DNA from: Flavilitoribacter sp020436695
Lineage (GTDB): Bacteria; Bacteroidota; Bacteroidia; Chitinophagales; Saprospiraceae
Direction: 5' to 3'
DNA: 64,000 nucleotides
Assembly (NCBI GenBank): GCA_041392665.1
Contig: JAWKLQ010000006.1
Location: 62,001 to 126,000, forward strand
Each line of letters starts with the position of its first letter. Within the stretch, counting starts at the first letter, position 1. Under the pieces are notes generated by a model. That model worked only from the letters and a program-made list of their open reading frames with translations. It made no database searches and was not told the origin of the DNA. Position numbers and translations under genes: made by a program. Shown here piece after piece: positions 43,099 to 52,518 of the stretch.

Positions 43099-45552
43099 CT
43101 AAGGTTTAATTTTCTCACTTTTGCTTCTCAGCCGGTAACTCCACTTGATGATCATCTCTTCGATCTGGCTGATCTGTACCGGTTTAGCCAGATAGTCATC
43201 CATACCTGCAGCCATATAATTCTCCCGATCGCCCCGTAGTGCATTAGCGGTCATGGCTATGATCACCGGTTGTTTCTTTTCCGGCAGGGCCTGCCGAAGG
43301 TAGCGAGTGGCACTGACTCCATCCATCACCGGCATTTGAACATCCATAAAGATAAGATCATAGCCCTGGTGTTCAAACGCGTCGATCGCACTGCGGCCGT
43401 TCTCCACCAATGCGGCCTCATATCCCAGACGCCGGAGTACCGCCTGCATGAGTTGCTGATTGACGGGGTGATCTTCGGCCACCATTATCCGCAGCGGATG
43501 ATCACCGGCTAACATCGGCGTTACTATCCGCTGATTTTCCTGCAATTCGCTGCCCGCCTTATCTAGTGAGGGCTGAGCCAGGCGGCACGGGATCTGTACG
43601 GAAAAAAGCGAACCTTGTTTTAATTCACTTTGCACCCAGATCTCTCCGTCCATCATTTTTACAAGCCGGTAAGTAATAGCCAGCCCCAGGCCGGTGCCAC
43701 CGTATTTGCGATAGGTAGACGGTTCGGCCTGTGTAAAGGGCTCAAAAAGGCGGGAAAGTTGATTTTCAGACATACCAATACCCGTATCCGAAACCTGTAA
43801 AAGCAATTGTCCATTCACCTCACTATCCATTTGACAGCTTGTCCGAAGCACGACCTGCCCCTCAGCAGTAAATTTGATCGCATTACTCAGTAGATTCAAT
43901 AATATCTGTTTGATCCGGATGGGATCGCCGATCATAAAAGCGGGGAGGTCCTTTTGCAGATCAACGACAAATTCAAGCCCTTTTTCCTGGGCCTGCTCCT
44001 GGAGTAGCCCGGCCGTTTCCTGGAGCAGGTCTGGTAACTTGAACATCCTTTTTTCCAGGCTCATCTTATGTGCTTCGATCTTCGACAGGTCCAGAATATC
44101 GTTTACGATGGATACCAGATTCTGCCCACTGGACATAATGGCCTTCAGGTATTCAGACTGTTCGGCATTAAGCGGTGTTTTAGACAACAGATCGGCCATT
44201 CCGATCACGCCATTCATCGGCGTTCGGATCTCGTGGCTCATCGTAGCCAGAAATTCGGATTTGGCCCGGTTGGCGGCAGCGGCTGTCTCCGCCGTGGTCT
44301 GATGACGAAGCGCGAATTGGGAAACGTATTGCATGCTCTGAAACAGCAGGAACCCCAGGTAGGTAGTGAATTCCACAAAAGTATTAACCTGCCAAAGCGG
44401 AATATTGTCTCCAATGGAATAGATAGACATAACGGTGAGAAAGGCAAAACCGATCAGCGCATAGGTCTTAGTCCCGTCCTTCCTCAGCATACTTTTAACA
44501 AACACCCATCCTCCAAATATGAGACTGAATAATATCAGTGCCAGGAAAGGCCGCAGCGTATGTGAGAAGCCATATACCGGCCCGAAGACGGTCCAGATGC
44601 TGTAAAGGACACAGATCCAGGTCAATATCCGGGTATATTGTTTTTTCACCAGATCGGGAAAGAGCCGATGCGTAACCTGCCAGTACAGACCCAGGCTCCA
44701 GTAAAGTGACAGGTATTCCAACCGCACCGTGAGGGCAAAAGGCAGGTTGGGGAACAAATGATGCAGTGGATAATGTTCTGAGCCCACCAGATAATAACTG
44801 TGCACCAGGCAAAACAGGCTAAAATATAGAATACCGTCTTCCCGCTGCCCCACATACCAAAAGGCAAGCAGGAAAAAGCCGGTCATCAGAAACAGGCCAA
44901 GGATGAGAAAAATAAAGAAAAACCGCTCATTGAGCTGCTTGGCTAAGGTGGTATGTGCGCCCAGCATGATCGACTCGGCCAATCCGCCTTTCATGTGGTG
45001 ATAATTGGCGATCTGCAGCACCATATCCAGTTGCGGGTGATGCTCTTCTATAGCCTTTACCATTGGAAGCCAATGAGGAGAAGTGGTTTGTTTACTGGTG
45101 CCGACTTCACCATTTCCGGCAAAGTATTTACCATTGATCCACAGCTTATAAGAGGTATAAAAGTCCGGCAGGAATAACCCCAGCAGGGTATCAGGAGCCT
45201 GATCCAGCCTGATCTGTAGACGATAGGTAGCCTTACCGATTCCGTTCCTTTTCCGACCGGCGATCATCTTACCGTTCCAAAGTGCCGGAAAATATAAAGT
45301 ATCAGGTGTAAGGTCGGTGCCTCGTGCCAGTTGCTGCGGGCTGAGCAAAGTATCCCAATAGATCAGCCAGCGGCCGTCGAGTGCTACCGGTTCCCGGATA
45401 AGCGACCTGAGTTGCAGATCAGCCTGACCAGCCCGAATGTTTATCTCCTGAGCAGAGACCTGGTTGATCGGCAGACCGAGGACAAAAAGCAATCCAAGGC
45501 TATAGACCAGAAATTTATGTATGCTGCCGCAACTGTACATAACGAATAACAA
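43099..45552 (-). CDS. 7TMR-DISM-type hybrid sensor histidine kinase (paralog 1 of 3)
   Basis: A signal peptide precedes an extracytoplasmic jelly-roll (galactose-binding-like) domain of about 170 residues with GLFLPDFYTSYKLWINGKYF. Seven hydrophobic helices (about 210-410) follow, then HisKA with FLATMSHEIRTPMNGVIGMA, HATPase_c (NLLSNAIKF, DTGIGM, GGTGLGLAI) and a C-terminal receiver with the phospho-acceptor aspartate in DLIFMDVQMPVMDG. No output domain follows the receiver, so phosphate must pass on to another protein. It is the last of three tandem paralogs on the minus strand. A MITE-like repeat sits 20 bp upstream of the start and separates it from its neighbour. Confidence 0.9.
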   Translation of the reverse strand: MLFVMYSCGSIHKFLVYSLGLLFVLGLPINQVSAQEINIRAGQADLQLRSLIREPVALDGRWLIYWDTLLSPQQLARGTDLTPDTLYFPALWNGKMIAGRKRNGIGKATYRLQIRLDQAPDTLLGLFLPDFYTSYKLWINGKYFAGNGEVGTSKQTTSPHWLPMVKAIEEHHPQLDMVLQIANYHHMKGGLAESIMLGAHTTLAKQLNERFFFIFLILGLFLMTGFFLLAFWYVGQREDGILYFSLFCLVHSYYLVGSEHYPLHHLFPNLPFALTVRLEYLSLYWSLGLYWQVTHRLFPDLVKKQYTRILTWICVLYSIWTVFGPVYGFSHTLRPFLALILFSLIFGGWVFVKSMLRKDGTKTYALIGFAFLTVMSIYSIGDNIPLWQVNTFVEFTTYLGFLLFQSMQYVSQFALRHQTTAETAAAANRAKSEFLATMSHEIRTPMNGVIGMADLLSKTPLNAEQSEYLKAIMSSGQNLVSIVNDILDLSKIEAHKMSLEKRMFKLPDLLQETAGLLQEQAQEKGLEFVVDLQKDLPAFMIGDPIRIKQILLNLLSNAIKFTAEGQVVLRTSCQMDSEVNGQLLLQVSDTGIGMSENQLSRLFEPFTQAEPSTYRKYGGTGLGLAITYRLVKMMDGEIWVQSELKQGSLFSVQIPCRLAQPSLDKAGSELQENQRIVTPMLAGDHPLRIMVAEDHPVNQQLMQAVLRRLGYEAALVENGRSAIDAFEHQGYDLIFMDVQMPVMDGVSATRYLRQALPEKKQPVIIAMTANALRGDRENYMAAGMDDYLAKPVQISQIEEMIIKWSYRLRSKSEKIKP

Positions 45553-45572
45553 TAAATTCTAACGTAGTAATT

Positions 45573-45696
45573 TGACGGAAATAAATGAACCAATTTTTCT
45601 AGAGGTTTTGAAAATTTCACACACCATTTCCTCTTAGTCAATGGCTTAGCGAAATATTAAAAACCTAAAATTGGTTCATTTATTTTTGCTCCGTCA
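45573..45696. mobile_element. MITE-like element, full copy B (124 bp)
   Basis: This is an inverted copy of the element at 33308-33431: same 124-bp length, same tgacgg...ccgtca ends, about seven differences. It fills most of the gap between two hybrid-kinase paralogs and lies 20 bp upstream of the start codon of the first. It could therefore be transcribed into that gene's leader or carry its promoter. Confidence 0.75.
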
Positions 45697-45731
45697 CGTA
45701 CAAGAATAGCCGGCCTTATTCAATAGCTTAA

Positions 45732-48161
45732 TTATCCGGCCGTATTTTCAGTACGTCTTATCCATTTCCTAATTTCCTTTTCGACTACTTCAACCTGGAG
45801 CGGTTTGCTGATGTAAGCATCCATACCCGCCCTAAAACATTTTTCCCGATCTTCCTGAAGGGCATTGGCGGTCATGGCAATAATTACCGGCCGGTTATCG
45901 AGATACCTGGCCAGGATCTGCCGCGTGGCTTCATAGCCATCCATTACCGGCATTTGAATATCCATGAAGATGAGATCGTAGTGATCTTTTTCCAGATGAT
46001 CCAGTGCTTCCACTCCATTTTCGGCTATTTTACTGGAAAACCCCAGGCGTTTCAGCAGAGACTGCATCAACTGCTGATTAATGGGATGGTCTTCTACTAC
46101 CAATATCTTTTGATTTCCGGCCCGGGGTAAGGGGGCAGAGACGGGTTCCGGTTCGGCCGTTTCTCCGGCGGGAAATGCTACGGCAGATGGGAGTGGTATA
46201 TCAACTATAAAATCTGATCCTACTCCTACCCTGCTTTTTACCCGGATGCTCCCATTCATCATCCCTACCAGCCGATGGCAGATGGCCAGCCCCAAACCGG
46301 TGCCGCCGTATTTGCCGTAGACGGATATATCTCCCTGATCAAATGGGGTAAACAATTTTTCCACTTGCTTATCCGTCATGCCTATGCCCGTATCGCTTAC
46401 GCGGAATTGCACCCTGTGGAGGTCAGGGTCATCCGTTATGGCCAAAATATGGAAATTCACACTGCCGCTTTCCGTAAATTTCACTGCATTACTAAGCAGA
46501 TTCAGCAGGATCTGTCGAAGCCGGATGGGGTCTCCGTCTACATAGGTGGGAAGCGATTCCTCCAGGTGATAGTGAAACTGTAATCCTTTGCGTTCTATAC
46601 CTTCAGCCATTAGGTCCACAACCTCATCCGACAGCTCCTGCAGGTTGAAGATCCGATGCTCCAACGTCATCTGATCGGCCTCTATTTTGGAAAGGTCCAG
46701 CACGTCATTTACAATAGCCACCAGGTTGCGCCCGCTGATCATGATCGCTTTCAGATATTGCCGCTGCTCGGCATCGAGTTTGGTATTGGACAGCAGATCA
46801 GCCATACCGATCACGCCGTTCATGGGCGTGCGGATCTCATGGCTCATGGTCGCCAGAAATTTGGATTTAGCCTGATTGGCCACATCGGCAGCCTGAGCTT
46901 TAGCCTGATAACTCCTGGCAAAACGCGCTACAAAATGCAGGCTCTGAAAAAACAGGAATCCGAAATAGGCAACGATCTCCACGTAGCCGTTGATCACCCA
47001 CAGATTAAGGTTGTCACCGAGTGAATAAACGCTGATGAACATCAAAAAAAGGTAACCGAAAAGAGCGTACTTGACCGCTCCCCAACCGGAAAACAACATG
47101 GTATAAAAAGCGGCTCCAAACCCAAACAGCATACTCGCAAAAAATACCAGTTGGAAAGCCTTTACGGTATAGGTGAAGCCGTAAATAGGGCCCGCCAGCG
47201 TCCAGATACTGAACACCAGACAGATCCAGAACATCATACGGGCGTAACTCCGGCGAACAACAGCCGGAAAGATGGTCTGTGCCACGTGCCAATACAGTCC
47301 CAACACCCAGTAGAAAGCCAGGTATTCTATGCGGATGGCCCATACAAAAGGATAGGCCGGCAACAAATGATGGAGGGGATAATCTTCCGAACCCACCGAA
47401 TAATAACTGTATACCAGGCAGAACAAGCTGAAGAAAAGTAATCCTTTTTCACGATGCCCCACCAGCCAGAAAGACAGGAGGAAGAAGCCCGTCATCAGGA
47501 ACAACCCCATGATGATGAAGAGAAAAAAGTAGCGGCTGTCCAGGTATTCTTTCAGGTTCTGATAGCGGCCGATACGGATCGGCTCTCCGGGGCCTCCCTT
47601 GTAATGGTGGAAGTTGGCAATCTGCAGTACTATATCCAGTTCCCGGTCCGAAACGGGGAACGGTTGCACCATCGGCAACCAGTGAGGAATGGTGCTCGAT
47701 GCATCCATCCCCACCTTCCCGTTGTGAGCCAGCGGTATACCGTTGATCCACATTTCGTAAGCGGAATAAAAATCAGGAATGAACAGGCCCAGTAAGGTAT
47801 CAGAAGTCCGGTCCAGGCTGATATGCAGATGATAAGTGGCCACGCCCATGGCAGCGCGTTTCCCTTTGAAAGGGGCCTGTTTATTCCACAGTTCCGGAAA
47901 GTTAACCGTTTCCAGAGGGAAGGGAAGGCTATCGTTCTGAAAAGCTTCCGGCCCCAGTAAAGTATCACGGGCCATCTCCCACTCACCACTCAGCAACTGC
48001 GACCGGCTCATGAGTTGATCCAGACTAAAACGTACCTGACCTCCACTCGGCTGTGGAGCTTGCGCGCACAGCTCCATAGCAAGCAGCAATAGCAATCCCA
48101 TCAAAGCCGGCTGAAGGGGACGGTAAGTTCCTTTGATAACCTGATGGAGCGTGCGTTTCAC
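45732..48161 (-). CDS. 7TMR-DISM-type hybrid sensor histidine kinase (paralog 2 of 3)
   Basis: Domain order is the same as in its neighbours: signal peptide (LLLLLAMELCAQA), jelly-roll sensor (GLFIPDFYSAYEMWINGI), seven membrane helices, HisKA (ATMSHEIRTPMNGVIGMA), HATPase_c (NLLSNAVKF, DTGIGM, GGTGLGLAI) and receiver (DLIFMDIQMPVMDGYEATRQ). All catalytic motifs are intact. The sensor domain differs most among the three, consistent with different ligands. Only 40 bp separate its start from the stop of paralog 3, which suggests co-transcription from the 50.6 kb end. Confidence 0.9.
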   Translation of the reverse strand: MKRTLHQVIKGTYRPLQPALMGLLLLLAMELCAQAPQPSGGQVRFSLDQLMSRSQLLSGEWEMARDTLLGPEAFQNDSLPFPLETVNFPELWNKQAPFKGKRAAMGVATYHLHISLDRTSDTLLGLFIPDFYSAYEMWINGIPLAHNGKVGMDASSTIPHWLPMVQPFPVSDRELDIVLQIANFHHYKGGPGEPIRIGRYQNLKEYLDSRYFFLFIIMGLFLMTGFFLLSFWLVGHREKGLLFFSLFCLVYSYYSVGSEDYPLHHLLPAYPFVWAIRIEYLAFYWVLGLYWHVAQTIFPAVVRRSYARMMFWICLVFSIWTLAGPIYGFTYTVKAFQLVFFASMLFGFGAAFYTMLFSGWGAVKYALFGYLFLMFISVYSLGDNLNLWVINGYVEIVAYFGFLFFQSLHFVARFARSYQAKAQAADVANQAKSKFLATMSHEIRTPMNGVIGMADLLSNTKLDAEQRQYLKAIMISGRNLVAIVNDVLDLSKIEADQMTLEHRIFNLQELSDEVVDLMAEGIERKGLQFHYHLEESLPTYVDGDPIRLRQILLNLLSNAVKFTESGSVNFHILAITDDPDLHRVQFRVSDTGIGMTDKQVEKLFTPFDQGDISVYGKYGGTGLGLAICHRLVGMMNGSIRVKSRVGVGSDFIVDIPLPSAVAFPAGETAEPEPVSAPLPRAGNQKILVVEDHPINQQLMQSLLKRLGFSSKIAENGVEALDHLEKDHYDLIFMDIQMPVMDGYEATRQILARYLDNRPVIIAMTANALQEDREKCFRAGMDAYISKPLQVEVVEKEIRKWIRRTENTAG

Positions 48162-48201
48162 ATTAAGTGGGATTTGTTGTTAAACGTTGGATACCACATT
48201 T

Positions 48202-50613
48202 TTAATTTACCGACTGTCTGCTACTTTTTTCTTTTTCATCACTACCGATCCAAATTCGTATCCTTTCAGTAATCATACTGGCCTGCACCGGTTTGGTAAT
48301 ATAATCATCCATGCCCGCTTCCAGACATTTTTCCCGATCTCCTTGCAGGGCGTTGGCCGTCATGGCAATGATCACCGGACGTTTTTGGGATCCAAAACGC
48401 GAAATAATGGCTTTCGTCGTTTTATATCCGTCCATAACCGGCATTTGCACATCCATAAAGATAAGATCAAAAGACTTTTCTTCAAGCAAACGCAATGCTT
48501 CCTGTCCATTGTTTACTACCTCATTCCGATACCCCAGTTTGTCCAATATAGCCCGCATTAGCTGCTGATTGATGGGGTGATCTTCCACCACCAATACCTG
48601 TGCATGTCGGGAAGACACCGAAATAATTTCAGGAATTTCAGGTAGTTGCCCGGTCGAGAGTACCGCCCGAAAAGGAATATAGACTCTAAATACCGTGCCG
48701 ACACCTACCTCACTTTCCACATCAATAGTACCGTTCATAACCTCCACAAATTTTTTGGTAATGGTCAATCCAAGTCCGGTACCTCCATATTTCCTGAAGG
48801 TTGATCGCTCCGCCTGTATGTAGGGTTTAAACAGGTTTTCCAATTGCTGGGCCGACATACCTATACCGGTATCCCTGATCTGAAACTGTAGCCAGGTATG
48901 AGAGGAATTGTTACTAAGCATAGACACGCTGAGGCAGATCTCTCCCTGTTCGGTAAACTTGATCGAATTGTTGAGTAGATTGACCAGTATCTGGCGGGTA
49001 CGGGCAGGGTCACCTTCCAGATATGGAGGGATCTTATCATCCAGAATGTAAGACAGGCGCAGTCCCTTGTTCCGGACACTATCCGATAAAAGATCAATGA
49101 TCTCATCGAGAAGATCCGGAAGATAGAAGATGCGGCTTTCCAGGCTCATTTTTTCGGCTTCTATTTTAGACAGGTCCAGGATGTCATTGACGATGGCGAG
49201 CAAATGCCGTCCGCTGAGAGTGATCGTCCGCAGGTATTGTCTTTGTTCTTCGTCTAATTTGGTTTTAGCCAGCAGATCAGCCATTCCGATCACTCCGTTC
49301 ATCGGGGTGCGGATCTCATGGCTCATGGTGGCCAGAAAGTAGGATTTGGCATCATTGGCTTCCCTGGCCGCCCGGCTGGCCTCCTTGTGTATAAGCGCAA
49401 ACTGGGTCATATAATGCAGGCTTTGAAACAGTAGGAATCCCAGATAAGATAATATGATCATCAGAATATCCGTCTGCCAAAATCCCAGATGATCCCCCGC
49501 AAAACAGATCATTGCAAAAAATATAAAGCCGAATGCACTAATGGCAAATTTGGGTGCCTTTTCCTCAGACAAAAGACTCCGTATAGATACAATAATGCCG
49601 TAAAGAATGCTAAAACCCATGACAACATGAAAGCCGATGAACAATCGGGTAAACCACGCAATAGGGAGTAACAATACACTGAGTACAAAACCCAGGCATA
49701 CATAGGTTACCCAGGCGGTAAGCTTTTCCGGGACCAGGCGGGGAAAGATATGGTGGGTGAATTTCCAGTAAAGCGCTACACTGATATAAATGGTCAGATA
49801 TTCCAGCCGGATAGCTATCTGGAAGGGCATCCACGGTAAGAGGTAATGGATGGGATAGTTTTCCGACCCTACAATGTAATAGGAATGTACAATACAGAAG
49901 AGGCTGAAAAAAAACAGGCTGGGATCTACACGGTCAACCAGCCAGAAAGAGAGGAGAAATAATCCGGTCATCAGGAACAGGCCGAAAATGATATGGATGA
50001 AGTTAAAGTTCAGATTCCACTGCTCTTGCATCCAATCATTCCGGCCCAGGATGATGGACTCTCCCGGTCCGCCCTTATAATGATGAAAATTGGCGATCTG
50101 TAGCACAATATCGAGATCAGGTCCATCCAGATTGACGGTCGACACTGATGGACGCCAGTACGGGGTGGTTTCCTGTTTGTTGCGCCCCACTTTTCCGTTA
50201 ACGGCCAGTTTTTCTCCGTTCACGTAAAGTGCATAGGCCGTATAAAAATCCGGAATAAACAGAGCCAATAAGGTATCGGAAGCATGATCCAGGTGTATTT
50301 GCAGATGATAGGTAGCATATCCAGATCCGCTTCGTTTATGCCCACTCTCATCCCTGGTTTTATTCCATATTTTTGGGAAAGTCACCCATTCCGGTGCTCT
50401 TTCATCCTGTTGTTTAAGCGCTTCCGGGCTGAGCAGGGCATCCCAATACACTTCCCATTCCCCGTCCAGTGCCACAGGAGATTCCAGTATCTGATCAACC
50501 GATAAAAGTACGTGTCCGTTCTTGATCGGAACCGGCCGTCCAGTGGTTTGCCCCGCCACACTCGAGAGCATACTCACACAAAGGGAGACTATGATACAGA
50601 AACGGATCATCAA
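48202..50613 (-). CDS. 7TMR-DISM-type hybrid sensor histidine kinase (paralog 3 of 3)
   Basis: The signal peptide (IIVSLCVSMLSSVAG) is followed by a jelly-roll sensor (ALFIPDFYTAYALYVNGEKL), seven membrane helices, HisKA (FLATMSHEIRTPMNGVIGMA), HATPase_c (NLLNNSIKF, DTGIGM, GGTGLGLTI) and receiver (DLIFMDVQMPVMDGYKTTKA). It is probably the first gene of the kinase transcript. A truncated 35-bp copy of the MITE-like element lies about 55 bp upstream. No dedicated response regulator is adjacent to any of the three kinases. Confidence 0.9.
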   Translation of the reverse strand: MMIRFCIIVSLCVSMLSSVAGQTTGRPVPIKNGHVLLSVDQILESPVALDGEWEVYWDALLSPEALKQQDERAPEWVTFPKIWNKTRDESGHKRSGSGYATYHLQIHLDHASDTLLALFIPDFYTAYALYVNGEKLAVNGKVGRNKQETTPYWRPSVSTVNLDGPDLDIVLQIANFHHYKGGPGESIILGRNDWMQEQWNLNFNFIHIIFGLFLMTGLFLLSFWLVDRVDPSLFFFSLFCIVHSYYIVGSENYPIHYLLPWMPFQIAIRLEYLTIYISVALYWKFTHHIFPRLVPEKLTAWVTYVCLGFVLSVLLLPIAWFTRLFIGFHVVMGFSILYGIIVSIRSLLSEEKAPKFAISAFGFIFFAMICFAGDHLGFWQTDILMIILSYLGFLLFQSLHYMTQFALIHKEASRAAREANDAKSYFLATMSHEIRTPMNGVIGMADLLAKTKLDEEQRQYLRTITLSGRHLLAIVNDILDLSKIEAEKMSLESRIFYLPDLLDEIIDLLSDSVRNKGLRLSYILDDKIPPYLEGDPARTRQILVNLLNNSIKFTEQGEICLSVSMLSNNSSHTWLQFQIRDTGIGMSAQQLENLFKPYIQAERSTFRKYGGTGLGLTITKKFVEVMNGTIDVESEVGVGTVFRVYIPFRAVLSTGQLPEIPEIISVSSRHAQVLVVEDHPINQQLMRAILDKLGYRNEVVNNGQEALRLLEEKSFDLIFMDVQMPVMDGYKTTKAIISRFGSQKRPVIIAMTANALQGDREKCLEAGMDDYITKPVQASMITERIRIWIGSDEKEKSSRQSVN

Positions 50614-50668
50614 TTAGCTGATTGATCAAAACAGTAATAATAATTTTGAAATAGCGATCCAGGCTTAG

Positions 50669-50703
50669 TGACGGAGAAAAGATGGTTGCATTTATTTCCG
50701 TCA
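50669..50703. mobile_element. MITE-like element, 35-bp internal-deletion derivative
   Basis: The two ends of the 124-bp element (tgacggagaaaa and catttatttccgtca) are joined with nearly all of the interior missing. The flanking sequence ccgtcaaactact also matches copy A. It lies in the leader or promoter of hybrid kinase 3. Confidence 0.65.
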
Positions 50704-50824
50704 AACTACTTGAATAATAACATTAAGGCTATTGAAATGTCGAAAGGGACACTATTGGTGAGACGTGTGTTCTAATTGGCTACAAAGTTGCAAAAAAAAT
50801 ATAAATATCCAAATTATACCGCCC

Positions 50825-52450
50825 CTAACTTTCCGCAGGTAGGACACCGATTTCCGCCAACGTGGCAGTGGTGGTCTGTATAAGCTCCTGATCCGATAAT
50901 TTCCGGGCAGCTTCCAATTGTCCTCTCAGTGCGTTCACCCTTTTGGGCCCTCTGGCTAGAGCCATTTTAAATTGCTGCAAAGCTTCTGCGGGTTTCCCCT
51001 GCTCCAGTAGCCATGCTCCGTACATCTCAAAAGAAGGGTAGACAATATCCGGAGGGCCATAAGAATAGTCGATGTTATTTTCCAGCATCGTGGCTTCCGC
51101 CAGCAGTTTGTTTGCCATATCGGTTTTTCCGATCAAACGGGCGTAAAGGCTACGCAATTCCAACTCCATCACCCTGGCCTGATCAAGATCCTGACGGTTG
51201 GGCGACTGGCGGTTCTGGCCGGCGGAGCAGAGTGGAGTGCCTTCATCACTTACCTGTAAGGAAGCTGACTGGCGATCGTCTTCCATTTCGGTAATGATGG
51301 CCCGAAGACCTTCCTCATCCAGTTTGCGGTAAGCTTTCATCCCTTCCACAAATCCACGAATGCCACGGTGGACAATATTCAGGTCACTCACGTTCACCGA
51401 AATATCTGCCATCGGCCCTTCCCAGTCTCCCGTTTCTACCAGATAATTCCCCTGCATACTGTTGAGGTAGGATCGGGCCGGTTTGGAAGGCAGCTCTTCC
51501 GTATATCGGATCATATCCTTCATGATGGCAAGCGCTTCCGAATGCCGTCCTTTTTGCAACTGTCCGTACATAAGCCACGCAAAAGCATGATAGGAACGGG
51601 CATTGTTATCCAGCCCCAATCGCTCCATTCTTTTGACACTGGCTCCATAGGAAGCAATATTCGAAGACACCACTTCATCCCACATTCCCATGGCCACATA
51701 GATATGGCTGGGCATATGCAGCGCATGAGCCGCATCCGGAGCCACCTTCGCGTAGCTGTCAGCAGCCTGAATAGCCTGCGCCGCATGGCCGGGATCATCG
51801 TAAGCATGGATCAGGTAGTGCAAGGCCCCGGGGTGATTGGGGTTTTCAGTTAATATGCTTTCAGCGATCTGAGCACCCAGCCCATACGCCTCATAATCCC
51901 TGCCCACCGGCACCGCACCCAGCAGTGAAAGTGCATAAAAAGCGGCTACTTCGTGCTGTCCCCCATGCTTCTTGTGCAGGCCTTTCATATAGGATGCATA
52001 GGCCGAGTCCCGTTCTATTTTCGTTCCTTCTCCGTAGAGGACCTCCGCAGCGGTCAATAGATCCCGTTCCAGCTCCGATCCGGCTTTCTCTGCCCGTTCT
52101 TCGGGTGTAGGTGCCAGTTTGGCCAGGGCGGCACGTCCGGCTTCCGTGTCCTGTTGCCGCCACAACGGATGGTTGTGGGTCATCGCTTCTCCCCAAAAGG
52201 CCATGCACATATTCGGGTCTTCTTCCTGGGCCTGTAAAAAGGCAAGGCGGGAATCATCGTATTCGAAGCTGTGTAGCAGCAGCAGTCCCTTCTGAAAATA
52301 GGCCTGAGCTTCCGGCAAACCCTGCGCCGTAAAGTGAACCTCTCCCAGATGATTATGGGTTACTTCGGCCGTATTTCTCCGGCAGGAAATAAATGTAAGG
52401 AGTAACAAACAGGAGATTAGGTGTAGGAAAAAACGCATGGGCTTAAGCAT
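50825..52450 (-). CDS. TPR-repeat lipoprotein
   Basis: A lipoprotein signal with lipobox TFISC (cysteine near residue 23) precedes about 500 residues of helical TPR-type repeats. These include AYFQKGLLLLHSFEYDDSRL and the conserved block HPGALHYLIHAYDDPGHA followed by HALHMPSHIYVAMGMWDEVV. These histidine-rich blocks mark a widespread family of bacterial TPR proteins of unknown function. An in-frame ATG four codons in (52438) is an equally good start. It is anchored at a membrane, divergent from the three-domain fusion gene 68 bp away, and downstream of nothing on its own strand. Confidence 0.75.
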   Translation of the reverse strand: MLKPMRFFLHLISCLLLLTFISCRRNTAEVTHNHLGEVHFTAQGLPEAQAYFQKGLLLLHSFEYDDSRLAFLQAQEEDPNMCMAFWGEAMTHNHPLWRQQDTEAGRAALAKLAPTPEERAEKAGSELERDLLTAAEVLYGEGTKIERDSAYASYMKGLHKKHGGQHEVAAFYALSLLGAVPVGRDYEAYGLGAQIAESILTENPNHPGALHYLIHAYDDPGHAAQAIQAADSYAKVAPDAAHALHMPSHIYVAMGMWDEVVSSNIASYGASVKRMERLGLDNNARSYHAFAWLMYGQLQKGRHSEALAIMKDMIRYTEELPSKPARSYLNSMQGNYLVETGDWEGPMADISVNVSDLNIVHRGIRGFVEGMKAYRKLDEEGLRAIITEMEDDRQSASLQVSDEGTPLCSAGQNRQSPNRQDLDQARVMELELRSLYARLIGKTDMANKLLAEATMLENNIDYSYGPPDIVYPSFEMYGAWLLEQGKPAEALQQFKMALARGPKRVNALRGQLEAARKLSDQELIQTTTATLAEIGVLPAES

Positions 52451-52518
52451 TTTTTTAATTTTCGGTCTTTAAAGTTACGGTAATTATCTCAATCTTCAGA
52501 CTATTGACACTTTGACAT

